Shown here piece after piece: positions 7,881 through 16,909 of a stretch of 64,000 bases of DNA. The notes below the pieces were generated by a model. That model saw nothing but the letters and a program-made list of their open reading frames with translations. It was not told where the DNA came from and ran no database searches. Source of the DNA: Burkholderia pyrrocinia (GTDB lineage: Bacteria > Pseudomonadota > Gammaproteobacteria > Burkholderiales > Burkholderiaceae). Numbering within the stretch: the stretch's first letter is position 1; the number at the start of each line of letters is the position of its first letter. Made by a program: the position numbers and the translations under genes. The DNA is taken from the NCBI RefSeq assembly GCF_003330765.1, contig NZ_CP024903.1:1550001-1614000 (forward strand), read 5' to 3'.

Positions 7881-8483
7881 ATGAGTTATCACCTGGAAGG
7901 CCGTCTGCTCGAGGTCTGCAACTGTCGCGTACTGTGCCCGTGCTGGATCGGCGAGGATCCGGATTTCGGCGTCTGCGACACCATCGTCGCATGGCATGTC
8001 GACAAGGGCACCGTCGACGGCGTCGACGTCGGCGGCAATACGATCGCCGCGGTGTGCCGAGTGCCTGGCAACATCCTGGAAGGCAACTGGACGGCTGCGA
8101 TCTACATCAGCGACACGGCATCCGAAGCGCAGGAGCAGGCGCTGCTCGAAGTCTACACGGGCAAGGCCGGCGGCCCGATCGCCGAGCTCGCGAAACTGAT
8201 CGGCACGGTCGTATCGATCGAGCGTGCGCCGATCACCTTCGATGTCGTCGGCGCACGCGGCACGCTGTCGATCGGCACCGACTATCACGCGGAACTCGAG
8301 CCGTATCTCGGCCCGAGCGGCGCGCAGACGACGCTGGCCGACACCGTGTTCTCGACGGTGCCCGGCGCGCCGGTGTTCGTCGGCAAGGCGCCGGTCTATC
8401 GGTCGAAGAATGCTGCGATCGGGATCGACGTCGATCTGAAGAATCACAACGCGTTGCAGAGCACGTTCCTGTTCGACGCGTGA
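7881..8483 (+). CDS. DUF1326 cysteine-rich protein
   Basis: 200 residues. The N-terminus has the DUF1326 signature EVCNCRVLCPCWIGEDPDFGVC, with CxC, CxC and a later Cys that could bind metal or form disulphides. It lacks a signal peptide. The family has no established function, although it is commonly encoded with DUF2182 membrane proteins, as here, where the next gene begins 23 bases downstream (or overlaps by GTGA at 8480). The ATG at 7881 has a strong GGAGG upstream. This is the first gene of a likely three-gene operon. Confidence 0.88.
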   Translation: MSYHLEGRLLEVCNCRVLCPCWIGEDPDFGVCDTIVAWHVDKGTVDGVDVGGNTIAAVCRVPGNILEGNWTAAIYISDTASEAQEQALLEVYTGKAGGPIAELAKLIGTVVSIERAPITFDVVGARGTLSIGTDYHAELEPYLGPSGAQTTLADTVFSTVPGAPVFVGKAPVYRSKNAAIGIDVDLKNHNALQSTFLFDA

Positions 8484-8506
8484 AGCGCGATCGCACGGAA
8501 ACGACC

Positions 8507-9295
8507 ATGGCCGCATCGCTGCATCGGCGCCTGTTTCCGCTCGTGCTCGCGAGCCTCGTCGCGTTCGCGTGGATCACGCTGTGGGCGTGGACGCGCAGTC
8601 CGTACGGGCGTTATCTCGAGCACGGCAACGACGCCTCGTCCGCACCGTTCAGCACGCTTTGCCGCGCGCTGCCGGGCGGCGCGCTGTGGCTGCCGGCCGC
8701 GTTCGATGCGGCCGCCTGGGTGCTGATGATCCTCGCGATGATGCTGCCGACGACGCTGTCGCTGTTCGACGCGTTCGCGCGCGTCGTGGCGAGCCGCCCC
8801 GACCAGACGCGCCTGCTCGTGCTCGTCGGCGTCGGCTACGTCGCCGCGTGGAGCGGCTTCGGCCTCGTTGCGCACGGCCTGCATACGCTGTTGCTGGCGG
8901 GCATCGCGCACGTGCCTTCGCTCGCGTGGCGCGGCTGGCTGATCGGCGCGGCCGTGTTCGCGCTCGCCGGCGCATTCCAGTTCAGCGGGCTGAAGGCGCA
9001 CTGCCTTGACCGTTGCCGCACGCCCTTCGGCTTCGTGATCAGCCGCTGGCGCGGTCGCACGCCGTTGCGCAACGCATTTGCGCTGGGCGCAAGTCACGGG
9101 CTCTTCTGCGTCGGGTGCTGCTGGGCGCTGATGCTGCTGATGTTCGTCGTCGGCGCCGGCAGCCTCGGCTGGATGCTGTCGCTCGCGGCGCTGATGGCCA
9201 TCGAAAAGAATGCCGTGTGGGGGCGGCAACTTACCGCGCCGCTCGGCGCCGCGCTGTTCGGCGCGGCCGTGCTGATCGTCGCCGGCCACGCGTGA
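8507..9295 (+). CDS. DUF2182 predicted metal-binding integral membrane protein
   Basis: 262 residues with about seven hydrophobic segments. Family landmarks are WVLMILAMMLPTTLSLF, the HCLDRCRTP loop (His, two Cys), and GASHGLFCVGCCWALMLLMF. Conserved Met, His and Cys residues in and near the membrane suggest metal handling, for example copper; this is inference. It is paired with DUF1326. The ATG at 8507 is preferred. A GTG at 8480, overlapping the upstream stop as GTGA, would add nine residues and imply translational coupling. Confidence 0.87.
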   Translation: MAASLHRRLFPLVLASLVAFAWITLWAWTRSPYGRYLEHGNDASSAPFSTLCRALPGGALWLPAAFDAAAWVLMILAMMLPTTLSLFDAFARVVASRPDQTRLLVLVGVGYVAAWSGFGLVAHGLHTLLLAGIAHVPSLAWRGWLIGAAVFALAGAFQFSGLKAHCLDRCRTPFGFVISRWRGRTPLRNAFALGASHGLFCVGCCWALMLLMFVVGAGSLGWMLSLAALMAIEKNAVWGRQLTAPLGAALFGAAVLIVAGHA

Positions 9296-9303
9296 GGCCC
9301 GCG

Positions 9304-10197
9304 ATGCGCCCGCCCGCCTCCGCATTCACGCTGCACATGCGGCCCGGCGTGCGGGTCGCCGCGCTGACGTCGGTCGCGATGCTCGCGTTCGCGTCGAATT
9401 CACTGCTGTGCCGACTCGCGCTGCAGGCCGGACGGATCGACGCGGCCAGCTTCGGCAGCCTGCGCCTCGTGTCGGGCGCGCTGATGCTCGCGATCGTCGC
9501 GCGCGCGGGTGCGCGCCGGCCGGCCCCGCCTGCGGACTGGCCCGCGGCGGCGATGCTGTTCGCGTATGTCGTGTGTTTCTCGTTCGCGTATCTGACCGTC
9601 AGTGCCGCGACCGGCGCGCTGATCCTGTTCGGCGCCGTGCAACTGACGATGTTCGCGGCAGGATGGCGTGCCGGCGAACGGATCGCCCCCGCGGGCTGGG
9701 CCGGGTTCGGCGCCGCGCTCGGCGGGCTGCTGTATCTCGTGTCGCCGGGGCTCGCGGCGCCGACACCGAGCGGCGCCGCGCTGATGACGGCCGCCGGCGT
9801 TGCATGGGGAATCTATTCGATACGCGGCCGTCGGCCAGCCGATCCGGTCGCGGCGACCGCCGGCAACTTCCTGCGTGCCGCGCCGCTGGCACTTGCGTTG
9901 AGCGTCGCGCTCGCCGCCCGCATTCACCTGACGCCGGCCGGCGTCGTGCTCGCCGTGCTTTCCGGTGCGGTGACGTCGGGCATCGGCTACGTGATCTGGT
10001 ATGCCGCGCTGCGGCACCTCACGGCGATGCGCGCCGCGGCGGTCCAATTGTCCGTGCCGCCGATCGCGGCGTTCGGCGCCGTGCTGCTCCTGTCGGAACA
10101 GCCCACCTGGCGGCTCGCGTTCGCATCGACCGCCATCCTCGGTGGTGTCGCGGCCGTGCTCGCGACCCGCGCCCGCCACGCAGGCAAAGCGCCTTGA
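9304..10197 (+). CDS. EamA/DMT-family transporter
   Basis: 297 residues, ten predicted transmembrane helices in two EamA repeats (about 15-145 and 155-290). It has typical DMT features: ASNSLLCRLAL in helix 1, and VWYAALRHL and PPIAAFGAVLLLSEQPTW in the second repeat. DMT permeases export or import amino acids, nucleotides and other small metabolites; the substrate cannot be told. It starts 9 bases after the DUF2182 stop, so it is the last gene of this operon, ended by the hairpin at 10251-10283. Confidence 0.88.
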   Translation: MRPPASAFTLHMRPGVRVAALTSVAMLAFASNSLLCRLALQAGRIDAASFGSLRLVSGALMLAIVARAGARRPAPPADWPAAAMLFAYVVCFSFAYLTVSAATGALILFGAVQLTMFAAGWRAGERIAPAGWAGFGAALGGLLYLVSPGLAAPTPSGAALMTAAGVAWGIYSIRGRRPADPVAATAGNFLRAAPLALALSVALAARIHLTPAGVVLAVLSGAVTSGIGYVIWYAALRHLTAMRAAAVQLSVPPIAAFGAVLLLSEQPTWRLAFASTAILGGVAAVLATRARHAGKAP

Positions 10198-10250
10198 CGC
10201 GGATCGGGAGCAACACGCTCGCGCCGGCTCATTCGTACGGGCGCAAATGA

Positions 10251-10283
10251 AAAACCCGTACACGGACACCGTGCACGGGTTTT
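10251..10283. terminator. Bidirectional rho-independent terminator
   Basis: AAAACCCGT pairs with ACGGGTTTT, and inner CACGG with CCGTG around an ACA loop, with one A/C mismatch. It has A-run and T-run flanks on both sides. It lies between the DMT gene (+) and a DUF4148 gene (-), so it serves both. Confidence 0.9.
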
Positions 10284-10326
10284 GCGGAAGCCGGCAAACC
10301 GGGCGCCCTTGCAGGCGCCGGCTGGC

Positions 10327-10659
10327 TTAGTGACCGAAGAACACCGACGAACGATCGGTTGCGGCGGCCGGCACGACCACGCGCTGGCCCGACTGCGACG
10401 TCGCGGCGGCGTTCGCGCCGTAGCCCGTTGCGTCAGCCTGCGCGCCGGTGTGCTGCGCGGCGGCGATCTTTGCCTGTGCGGCCTGGATGTTTTCCGGGTA
10501 GTTCATCCAGTCGTTCGGGTTGTAGCCGGCCTTTTCGAGCTGGACCAGTTCGGCGCGCACTTGCGCGCGCGTCAGCGGCTGCTGGTTCGATTGGGCGAAC
10601 GAGACGATCGGTGCGGCCACCAGGGCGGCCAGTGCAACTGCCTTGATCAGCGATTTCAT
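10327..10659 (-). CDS. DUF4148-family exported protein
   Basis: 110 residues. A signal peptide (MKSLIKAVALAALVAAPIVSFAQ) is followed by the DUF4148 core LTRAQVRAELVQLEKAGYNPNDWMNYPENIQAAQAKI. These short periplasmic proteins are abundant in Burkholderia and have unknown function. GGAGG lies upstream of the ATG. A paralogue sits at 37103-37405. The promoter probably lies in the AT-rich segment at 10745-10800. Confidence 0.88.
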   Translation of the reverse strand: MKSLIKAVALAALVAAPIVSFAQSNQQPLTRAQVRAELVQLEKAGYNPNDWMNYPENIQAAQAKIAAAQHTGAQADATGYGANAAATSQSGQRVVVPAAATDRSSVFFGH

Positions 10660-10871
10660 GATGCGTTACCTCCAGAATTTTTTGTCAGGCGCTTCGGACT
10701 CGGGGTCGTTGCGCATGAGTAGAAGTCTAGGGGGCTCGGCCATCAGGGTAAATACTTAAATCGCAAATTCACTGTTGACGGAAACCGTACAATCGCACGG
10801 GAATAAGCCAATTCATCAGATGATTATCGGCATTCATGCACCGAATACTGCGAAACGGCAGCCGACGCGCG

Positions 10872-11747
10872 TCAGCGCGGGTGGTCGGCGTCCGCCAACG
10901 CCATCAGCCTGTCGAACAGCAGCGCCTTGAGGCGGACCAGCTCGTCGACGCCGGTTTCGCCGAACGCCGCGTGATGGAGCGTCAGCGCCGGCCCCGCCGG
11001 ATCGGCATGCACGGCCCGCACCGTGGCGTCGAGCGCCAGCAGCTCGACGCGGCCGCCCGCCGCGTACGGAAGCTGCACGCGCAACGGCTCGCCGATTGCG
11101 GCGATCGTCCGGTCGACGGCAATCGACAGCCCGCTCAGGCTGATGTCGTGCACCATCCCGATGCCTTCCGCACCCTCCGCTCCGCCCGCGCAGCAGGCCG
11201 CGATCCGCACCGGCACGCGCGGCTCCGCGCGCGTGCGCAGCCGGTCGACGAAGCCGGGCGGCGACAGGATCATGAACGGCGCGGCGCCCGACACCTGCAC
11301 CGATTCGACCGTCGCCCCGAAACGGGACACCGCGGCACGGCCGATCGCCACCGCTTCGACGTCGTCACCGCGCGCGAAGTCGAGCACGGCCGCCGGCAGC
11401 GGCTCGACGAACAGCGCACCCGACGCGGCGACGCCGATCAGCCGGCAGCGCTGCAGCGCGCGGGTCGTGCCGACCCGGCGGCGGATGCCGATCGAAGCGC
11501 CGGCCGACAACCCCATGCGCGTGGCGGGCGGCGCCGCGCCGTGCACGCGCGGATCGGCTTCGGCGTCATCGCGTCGGCGCACGGGCCGGAAATGGTCGAA
11601 CAGGAAAGCATGCTGCGCGGCATCGCGCAGCGTCGTGCCGGCCGGCAGCAGCGCGGCGCCATCGGCATCGTAGAGATCGAAGCCGAGCGGAACGCCCGCG
11701 GAGAGATCGTCGCGCGCGAGCGCGACGTAGTCGGTAGGAAGCAGCAT
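10872..11747 (-). CDS. PilZ-domain (cyclic di-GMP binding) protein
   Basis: 291 residues. The C-terminal half (about 170-285) contains a PilZ domain: an Arg-rich RxxxR switch (RTRAEPRVPVR) followed by HDISLSGLSIAVD, matching the D/N-x-S-x-x-G motif. Both motifs are needed to bind cyclic di-GMP, so binding is likely. The N-terminal half resembles the flagellar-brake (YcgR-type) N-terminal domain in layout, but no motility genes are nearby. The ATG at 11747 is preferred over a TTG at 11786. A cyclase is encoded at 56807-58663. Confidence 0.8.
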   Translation of the reverse strand: MLLPTDYVALARDDLSAGVPLGFDLYDADGAALLPAGTTLRDAAQHAFLFDHFRPVRRRDDAEADPRVHGAAPPATRMGLSAGASIGIRRRVGTTRALQRCRLIGVAASGALFVEPLPAAVLDFARGDDVEAVAIGRAAVSRFGATVESVQVSGAAPFMILSPPGFVDRLRTRAEPRVPVRIAACCAGGAEGAEGIGMVHDISLSGLSIAVDRTIAAIGEPLRVQLPYAAGGRVELLALDATVRAVHADPAGPALTLHHAAFGETGVDELVRLKALLFDRLMALADADHPR

Positions 11748-11826
11748 CGGAGAAGCGCGGAGCGACCGCGCGAGCTGTCGTGACAACGTAATTACGGCAG
11801 CATCGCGTGAAATCTGAACGGCTTCG

Positions 11827-14427
11827 TTACTGCGAGCCGTCGGTCGTGTCGGGAGCGACCGGCGCGGGCGGCTGGGCCGGTGTGGCCGACGATGCTGCGG
11901 ACGGCGCGGCGCCGATGCCCGCGCTGCCTCCGCTCGTCGTACTGGCGCCCGGCGCCGCCGGCTGCGCCGGCAGGGGTTGCGATGCGCCCGGCGACAGCGC
12001 GGCGGCTGACGCGGCGACTTCGGACGCTGGGATCCATTCCTCGACGATGCCGCCGGACGCCGCTTCGGGCGCCGATGCCGCCGACGCGACCGATGCCGCG
12101 CCTTCGTCGGCCTCGGGCTGACGCTCCACCCGCTGCGTCCTGACGGGCGCGGGCGCCTTCTTCGGCTCGGGCCTGAACCACGTATCGAACAGGTCCGTCA
12201 CGCGCTCGCGCATCGACGCGACCCAGCCGGGCGACGGCTCGGTATCGAATTTCGCCTTCGTGTCGACGATCCGGGCACGCTGCGCGCGCTGGAAGAAATC
12301 GCCGACGATCGGCAGCGCGCTGTGCGCGCCCTGCCCCCAGTAATCGCTGCGCAGCGTCACGCGGCCGTCGTCGAAACCGACCCACGCACCGGCGACGAGG
12401 CCGGGCTGCATCAGGATGAACCAGCCGTCCGCGTTGTCCTGCGTCGTGCCCGTCTTGCCGGCCACGTCGCCGCGAATCCCGAAGCGCGTGCGGATGCTGC
12501 CGCCCGTGCCGCGCGTCACGACATCGCGCATCACGTCGAGCAGCGTCTTGTCGGTTTCGGCGTCGAGCGCGCGCTCGGGCGGCGCCGGCGCGTATTCGGC
12601 GAGCACGTCGCCCTGGCGGTTCTCGATGCGCGTCACCATCTGCGGTTCGACATACAGCCCACCGTTCGCGATGGTCGCGTACGACGCGACCATTTCCTTC
12701 AGCGTGACCGGGCTCGTGCCGAGCGCGAGCGACGGCACGCGTTCGAGCGGGCTTTCGCGCACGCCCATGTCGCGCGCGAGCCGCGCGACGGTCGTGGGCC
12801 CGACCTTCTCCATCACCTGCGCGGTGATGCGGTTGCGCGACAGCGCAACCGCATCGCGCAGCGTCATCGGCTTGTCCGTAGGCGGCACGTCATCGTTCGG
12901 CCGCCAGATCTCGCCGCCCTTCAACGGAATCTCGATCGGCTGGTCGATGAACGTGTCGTCCGGCTTCATCCCGTTCGCGAACGCGACGCCATAGACGAAC
13001 GGCTTGAACGTCGAGCCCGGCTGGCGCCGCGCCTGCGCGACATGATCGAACGGCTCGTTGGTAAAGTCGCGGCTGCCGACCCATGCGCGGATCTGCCCGT
13101 CGCGCGGATCGATCGCGAGGAAGCCGGCCTGCACGTCGGTCTTCGTCTTGCACAGCGCGCGCATGAAACCACGATCGGCCGCGAGCAGCTTCATCGCGGC
13201 GGCATCGTCCTTGCCTGCGTCCTGCGCGGCCTTGTACTCGGGCGACTCGCGCATGAAGGTGCGGAACACCTCGTTGTCGGTGCCGCAGCCGTCACGACCG
13301 CTCCACGCGTTGTTCGCGATGCCCTGCAGCTGATTGCCCTGCAGCGCGAGCGCCTGCGTCGCCATCTGCTGCAGCCGCGAATCGATCGTCGTGCGCACGA
13401 TCAGCCCATCCGAGTAGATGTTGTAGTCGTTGCGGTCGGCCCACGCGATCAGCCATTTGCGCAACTGCTGCGCGAAATGCGGCGCCGGCCCCGGCGGCTC
13501 TTTCTGCCGCTCGAAATCGATGCGCAGCGGCCGGCGCTGCCATTGTGCGAACTGCGCCGGCGACAGCTTGCCGTACTTCACCATCTGGCCGAGCACCGTG
13601 TTGCGCCGCTGCAGCGCGCGCTCGGGATTCAGCACCGGGTTGTAGTAGCTGTTGCCCTTCAGCATCCCGACGAGCGTCGCGCTGTCGAGCACGTCGAGCT
13701 CGTCGGCCGACTTGTCGAAATAGGTGCGCGCGGCCATCTCGACGCCGTACGCGTTGTACAGGAACGGCACCGTGTTCAGGTAGGTCTCGAGGATCTGGTC
13801 CTTGCTGTAGACGGCCTCGATCTTCAGCGCGGTGATCGCCTCCTTCACCTTGCGCGTGAGCGTCGGCGCGCGGCCGATCTCGTCCGGATACAGGTTGCGC
13901 GCGAGCTGCTGCGTGATCGTCGAGCCGCCCTGGCGGTTGCCCGAGAACGTATGAAGCGCGGCCGACGCCGTGCGCTTCCAGTCGAGGCCGTGATGCTCGT
14001 AGAAGCGATGATCCTCGGTCGCGATCAGCGCGTCGACCATATGCGGCGAGATCTGCTTGAGCGGCACCCACTCGCGGTTCGACGGCTTGAATTCGGCCAG
14101 CAGCTTGCCGTCGGCGGACAGCACCTGCGCGGGCTGGTCGACCCGCGCCTTGCGGATATCGCCGATGCCCGGCGTGAACGGGATGAGCACGACCACGTAG
14201 AGCACGAACAGCGACGGCACGGCGGCAGCCGTGAGCAGCACGCCGCGACGCGTCGGATGACGGAGATGGTGCCACGCGACGGCGGCGAAAGGCTTGACCC
14301 TCGCGACGGCGGCAGCCGCGACGGGTTGGGCGCGCGCGACCCATCTGGCACAAAAATCACGCACTGACGACACGTTTCGGCGATTCACGCGGGTGGGGGT
14401 TCGGCTGAAAAGGGTGCATCGTACCAA
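11827..14427 (-). CDS. mrcA: Class A penicillin-binding protein (PBP1A-type glycosyltransferase/transpeptidase)
   Basis: 866 residues. A short cytoplasmic N-terminus and one membrane helix (about 62-85) precede the GT51 glycosyltransferase (about 115-290) with EDHRFYEHHGLD (catalytic Glu) and GGSTITQQLARN. The transpeptidase (about 430-700) has SxxK in GSTFKPF, SxN in ALSRNRI, and KTG in AGKTGTT. It polymerises and cross-links peptidoglycan outside the inner membrane. The tail after about residue 760 is Ala/Pro/Ser-rich and probably disordered. The insert between the domains is short, with no obvious OB domain. Burkholderia often has several class A PBPs, so the symbol denotes type rather than proven orthology. 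Confidence 0.92.
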   Translation of the reverse strand: MVRCTLFSRTPTRVNRRNVSSVRDFCARWVARAQPVAAAAVARVKPFAAVAWHHLRHPTRRGVLLTAAAVPSLFVLYVVVLIPFTPGIGDIRKARVDQPAQVLSADGKLLAEFKPSNREWVPLKQISPHMVDALIATEDHRFYEHHGLDWKRTASAALHTFSGNRQGGSTITQQLARNLYPDEIGRAPTLTRKVKEAITALKIEAVYSKDQILETYLNTVPFLYNAYGVEMAARTYFDKSADELDVLDSATLVGMLKGNSYYNPVLNPERALQRRNTVLGQMVKYGKLSPAQFAQWQRRPLRIDFERQKEPPGPAPHFAQQLRKWLIAWADRNDYNIYSDGLIVRTTIDSRLQQMATQALALQGNQLQGIANNAWSGRDGCGTDNEVFRTFMRESPEYKAAQDAGKDDAAAMKLLAADRGFMRALCKTKTDVQAGFLAIDPRDGQIRAWVGSRDFTNEPFDHVAQARRQPGSTFKPFVYGVAFANGMKPDDTFIDQPIEIPLKGGEIWRPNDDVPPTDKPMTLRDAVALSRNRITAQVMEKVGPTTVARLARDMGVRESPLERVPSLALGTSPVTLKEMVASYATIANGGLYVEPQMVTRIENRQGDVLAEYAPAPPERALDAETDKTLLDVMRDVVTRGTGGSIRTRFGIRGDVAGKTGTTQDNADGWFILMQPGLVAGAWVGFDDGRVTLRSDYWGQGAHSALPIVGDFFQRAQRARIVDTKAKFDTEPSPGWVASMRERVTDLFDTWFRPEPKKAPAPVRTQRVERQPEADEGAASVASAASAPEAASGGIVEEWIPASEVAASAAALSPGASQPLPAQPAAPGASTTSGGSAGIGAAPSAASSATPAQPPAPVAPDTTDGSQ

Positions 14428-14501
14428 AACTCGCGCGGCCCGCCGGCCCGCGGCGGCATTGCGCCTGCGCCCACCGCACGGCTTCGCGGCCGTTCACACG
14501 C

Positions 14502-14538
14502 AAAAAAGGCGCGCGCCCCGCAACGGGAACGACGCGCC
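14502..14538 (-). terminator. Rho-independent terminator of the hydroxyproline dehydratase gene
   Basis: On the minus strand GGCGCG pairs with CGCGCC, followed by six T residues. It lies about 56 bases past the stop of the minus-strand gene ending at 14594 and before the PBP gene start. Confidence 0.75.
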
Positions 14539-14593
14539 AAGCCTGGTACCACAACCGGGTAGCCGCGCGACGGCGGCCGATCGGCGCCACGAC

Positions 14594-15601
14594 TCAGCGC
14601 ACGAGAAAACCGTAGGTCAGCGGATCGCGCTCGTCGACGATCCAGTTCGCGAACCCGCAGATATGCGCGCTGCCCTCCACTTCCGGGATCACGGCCGGGA
14701 TGTCGCCGACCGTCGTCTCGCGCAGCACGCGCCCCTTGAAGATCGTGCCGACGATCGATTCGTTGACGAGCGTGTCGCCGGCCGCGAGCAGCCCGCGCTG
14801 GTACAACTGCGCAACGCGCCCGCCGGTGCCGGAGCCGGTCGGCGAGCGGTCGACCTCGCGATCCGCGAACACGCAGCAGTTCGCCTGCGTCGAGCCCGGA
14901 TGGCGCGGCGCGTTGGCGATGATCGTGCCGTAGATATGGTTGATTTCCGGAATATCGGGATGCACGACCGGATACTTCGCGTTCGCCGCGGCCTTCACTT
15001 CTGCGCCGAAGCGAATCAGCTTCTCGACCGCCGACTCACGCACCGGCAGGTCGAACGGTGCGCCGTCGACGTAGAAGTAGAACGCGCCGCCATACGCGAT
15101 GTCGCCGGTCACGGTACCGAACGACGGCGTCTCGACCGACACGTCGCGCCGCCAGATGAACGACGGCACGTTGACGAAGCGCACGGGCCCTGCATGCTCG
15201 CCGTCCCACTTGACGAAGGCCTCGATGAAGCCGCATGGCGCGTCGATGCCGACCCGCGTTTCCGGAGCCGTGCGCTGCACCCAGCCGAGCTCGACCGCCG
15301 CGGTCGACAGCGCGATCACGCCATGCCCGCAATGGTCGCTGTAGCCTTCGTTGTGCACGAAGATCACGCCGAAATCGGCGTTCGGCGACACGGGCTCGGT
15401 CAGGTAGCCGCCGTACATGTCGGCGTGGCCGCGCGGTTCGAACATCAGCGCGCGGCGGATTTCGTCGGCGTTCTCCTTGAGCCACGCGCGGCGCTGGACG
15501 ATCGTGTCGCCGGGCAGGCGCGGCAGCCCGCTCGTGACGATGCGGAACGCTTCTCCGCCCGTATGGACTTCGACGGTGGAAAGGGATCGGGAAATTTTCA
15601 T
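14594..15601 (-). CDS. Proline racemase-family trans-3-hydroxy-L-proline dehydratase
   Basis: 335 residues, full-length proline racemase fold. Racemases use two Cys bases. Here the first is present (Cys91 in YSDHCGHG) but the second site reads DRSPTGSGTGG with Thr255. Cys/Thr is the pattern of trans-3-hydroxy-L-proline dehydratases, which lose water to give pyrroline-2-carboxylate. Other motifs (EVHTGGE, GYGG-like MYGGYL, DAPCGF) fit. The neighbouring pyrroline-2-carboxylate reductase-like gene (17910-18845) supplies the next step to L-proline, which strongly supports this call. It is transcribed with the binding protein upstream (65-base gap). Confidence 0.88.
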   Translation of the reverse strand: MKISRSLSTVEVHTGGEAFRIVTSGLPRLPGDTIVQRRAWLKENADEIRRALMFEPRGHADMYGGYLTEPVSPNADFGVIFVHNEGYSDHCGHGVIALSTAAVELGWVQRTAPETRVGIDAPCGFIEAFVKWDGEHAGPVRFVNVPSFIWRRDVSVETPSFGTVTGDIAYGGAFYFYVDGAPFDLPVRESAVEKLIRFGAEVKAAANAKYPVVHPDIPEINHIYGTIIANAPRHPGSTQANCCVFADREVDRSPTGSGTGGRVAQLYQRGLLAAGDTLVNESIVGTIFKGRVLRETTVGDIPAVIPEVEGSAHICGFANWIVDERDPLTYGFLVR

Positions 15602-15666
15602 GGGCGAACGAATGCGTGGAAACGAAGGACGGCGGTCGGGCCGCCGTCCGGTGGCAGGCCGGCCGG

Positions 15667-16788
15667 TTATTTCGCGTACGGCTCCGGCAGGCCGTTGCGG
15701 ATCACGTAGACGCTCGTCGGCGCGCCCTTCAGGTCGCCCTTCGCGTCGAACGAATAGGTGCCCGCGACGCCCGCATAGTTCGATTTCGCGAGCTGCGCGA
15801 TCAGCTTCGCCTTGTCGGTGGTCGTGCCGGCCTTGACCATCGCGTCGGCGAGCAGCTTCACGCCGTCGTAGTAGTTGACGCCGTAGACCTGCGTATCCGT
15901 GTGATAGGCGTCGTGGTACTTTTTCAGGAATTCGCGCCCGGCCGGCGTCTTTTCGAGCGCGACGCCGCCCTGCGCGCAGTAGACGATCGACGCCGCTTCG
16001 CCCGCGACCTTGCCCATGTCGGCCGAGCAGATGCCGTCGCCGCCGAGCAGCTTCGCGCGCAGCCCGCGCTGCTTCATCTGCTTGGCCATCGGCGCGCCTT
16101 GCGCCGCATAGCCGCCGAGGAAGATCACGTCGGGGTTGCTGGCCTTGATCTTGGTGAGAATGCCGAGGAAATCGGTGGCCGACGAACTCGTGTATTCCTG
16201 GTCGACGATCTTGATCCCGTTCGCCTTCGCGACGTTCGAGAACTGCTCGGCGACGCCCTGCCCGTACGCAGTGCGATCGTCGATCACGGCGGCGGTCTTC
16301 GCGTTCAGCGTCTTCGCGGCGAACGTGGCCATCGTGCCGCCGAGCTGTTCGTCGCTCGCGCCGATCCGGAAGATGTTCTTGAAGCCCTGCCGCGTGAGCG
16401 CCGGATTCGACGCGACCGGCAGCATCGGCACGCCGGCGTTCGCATACACACGCGACGCCGGGATCGCGACGCCCGAGTTGTACGGCCCGAGCACCGCGAC
16501 GACACCCTTGTCGACGAGGTTCTGCGCAACCTGCACGCCGGCCTTCGGGTCGGCCTGGTCGTCGTCGGAAACCAGTTTGAACGTGACCGTCTTGCCGGCG
16601 ACCTTCACGCCGGCCTTGTTGAGCTCGTCGATGGCGAGCCGCGCGCCGTTTTCATTGTCCTTGCCGTTCGCGGCCTGCGGGCCGGTCAGCGGCGCCGAAT
16701 GGCCGATCATCACGACTTCCTGCGCGTGCGCGGAAGTCAGCGCGCCGGCGGCAACAGCCACCGAGAGCGCGGTAACGAGGTGTCGCAT
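15667..16788 (-). CDS. Periplasmic substrate-binding protein, branched-chain amino acid ABC type (LivK-like)
   Basis: 373 residues with a signal peptide (cleavage after TSAHA). The type I periplasmic binding fold spans the rest, with family landmarks IGHSAPLTGPQAANGKDNENGARLAIDELN, VVAVLGPYNSGVAIPAS and VYGVNYYDGV. No permease or ATPase genes are adjacent, so it must use a distant ABC core. Placement between the trans-3-hydroxyproline dehydratase and its regulator suggests it binds that imino acid or a relative; this is inference. A 22-bp inverted repeat lies just upstream of its ribosome site (16800-16821). Confidence 0.9.
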   Translation of the reverse strand: MRHLVTALSVAVAAGALTSAHAQEVVMIGHSAPLTGPQAANGKDNENGARLAIDELNKAGVKVAGKTVTFKLVSDDDQADPKAGVQVAQNLVDKGVVAVLGPYNSGVAIPASRVYANAGVPMLPVASNPALTRQGFKNIFRIGASDEQLGGTMATFAAKTLNAKTAAVIDDRTAYGQGVAEQFSNVAKANGIKIVDQEYTSSSATDFLGILTKIKASNPDVIFLGGYAAQGAPMAKQMKQRGLRAKLLGGDGICSADMGKVAGEAASIVYCAQGGVALEKTPAGREFLKKYHDAYHTDTQVYGVNYYDGVKLLADAMVKAGTTTDKAKLIAQLAKSNYAGVAGTYSFDAKGDLKGAPTSVYVIRNGLPEPYAK

Positions 16789-16799
16789 GATGTCTCCTG

Positions 16800-16821
16800 A
16801 TTGGTTTTGTGTGAAACCAAT
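16800..16821. promoter_or_regulatory. Inverted repeat, candidate GntR operator before the binding-protein gene
   Basis: ATTGGTTT-TGTGTG-AAACCAAT is a perfect 8+6+8 inverted repeat. It begins 12 bases upstream of the binding-protein ATG (16788), a position suited to repression. The TGGT/ACCA half-sites recur in two other repeats in this cluster. Confidence 0.55.
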
Positions 16822-16870
16822 GTAGGATACGCGTGGTCACATCGCAAGCAATTTCAAAATAATTTTCAGG

Positions 16871-16896
16871 GTTCTGGTCAACTTTCATACCAGAAC
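16871..16896. promoter_or_regulatory. Inverted repeat after the GntR gene
   Basis: GTTCTGGT-N10-ACCAGAAC is a perfect 8-bp-arm repeat between the GntR gene stop (16910) and the start of the binding-protein gene. It shares TGGT/ACCA with the other sites. A weak terminator hairpin is an alternative, but no T-run follows on the minus strand. Confidence 0.5.
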
Positions 16897-16909
16897 GACG
16901 CCGCGCCCG

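Noticed and set aside
11748..11786. TTG start for the PilZ gene at 11786
   Set aside because: An ATG at 11747 is nearer to the family-like sequence; the extra 13 residues are Arg/Ser-rich.
12322..14367. Plus-strand frame of 681 codons opposite the PBP gene
   Set aside because: Low-complexity Arg/His/Leu product, no start signal; the PBP frame carries all catalytic motifs.
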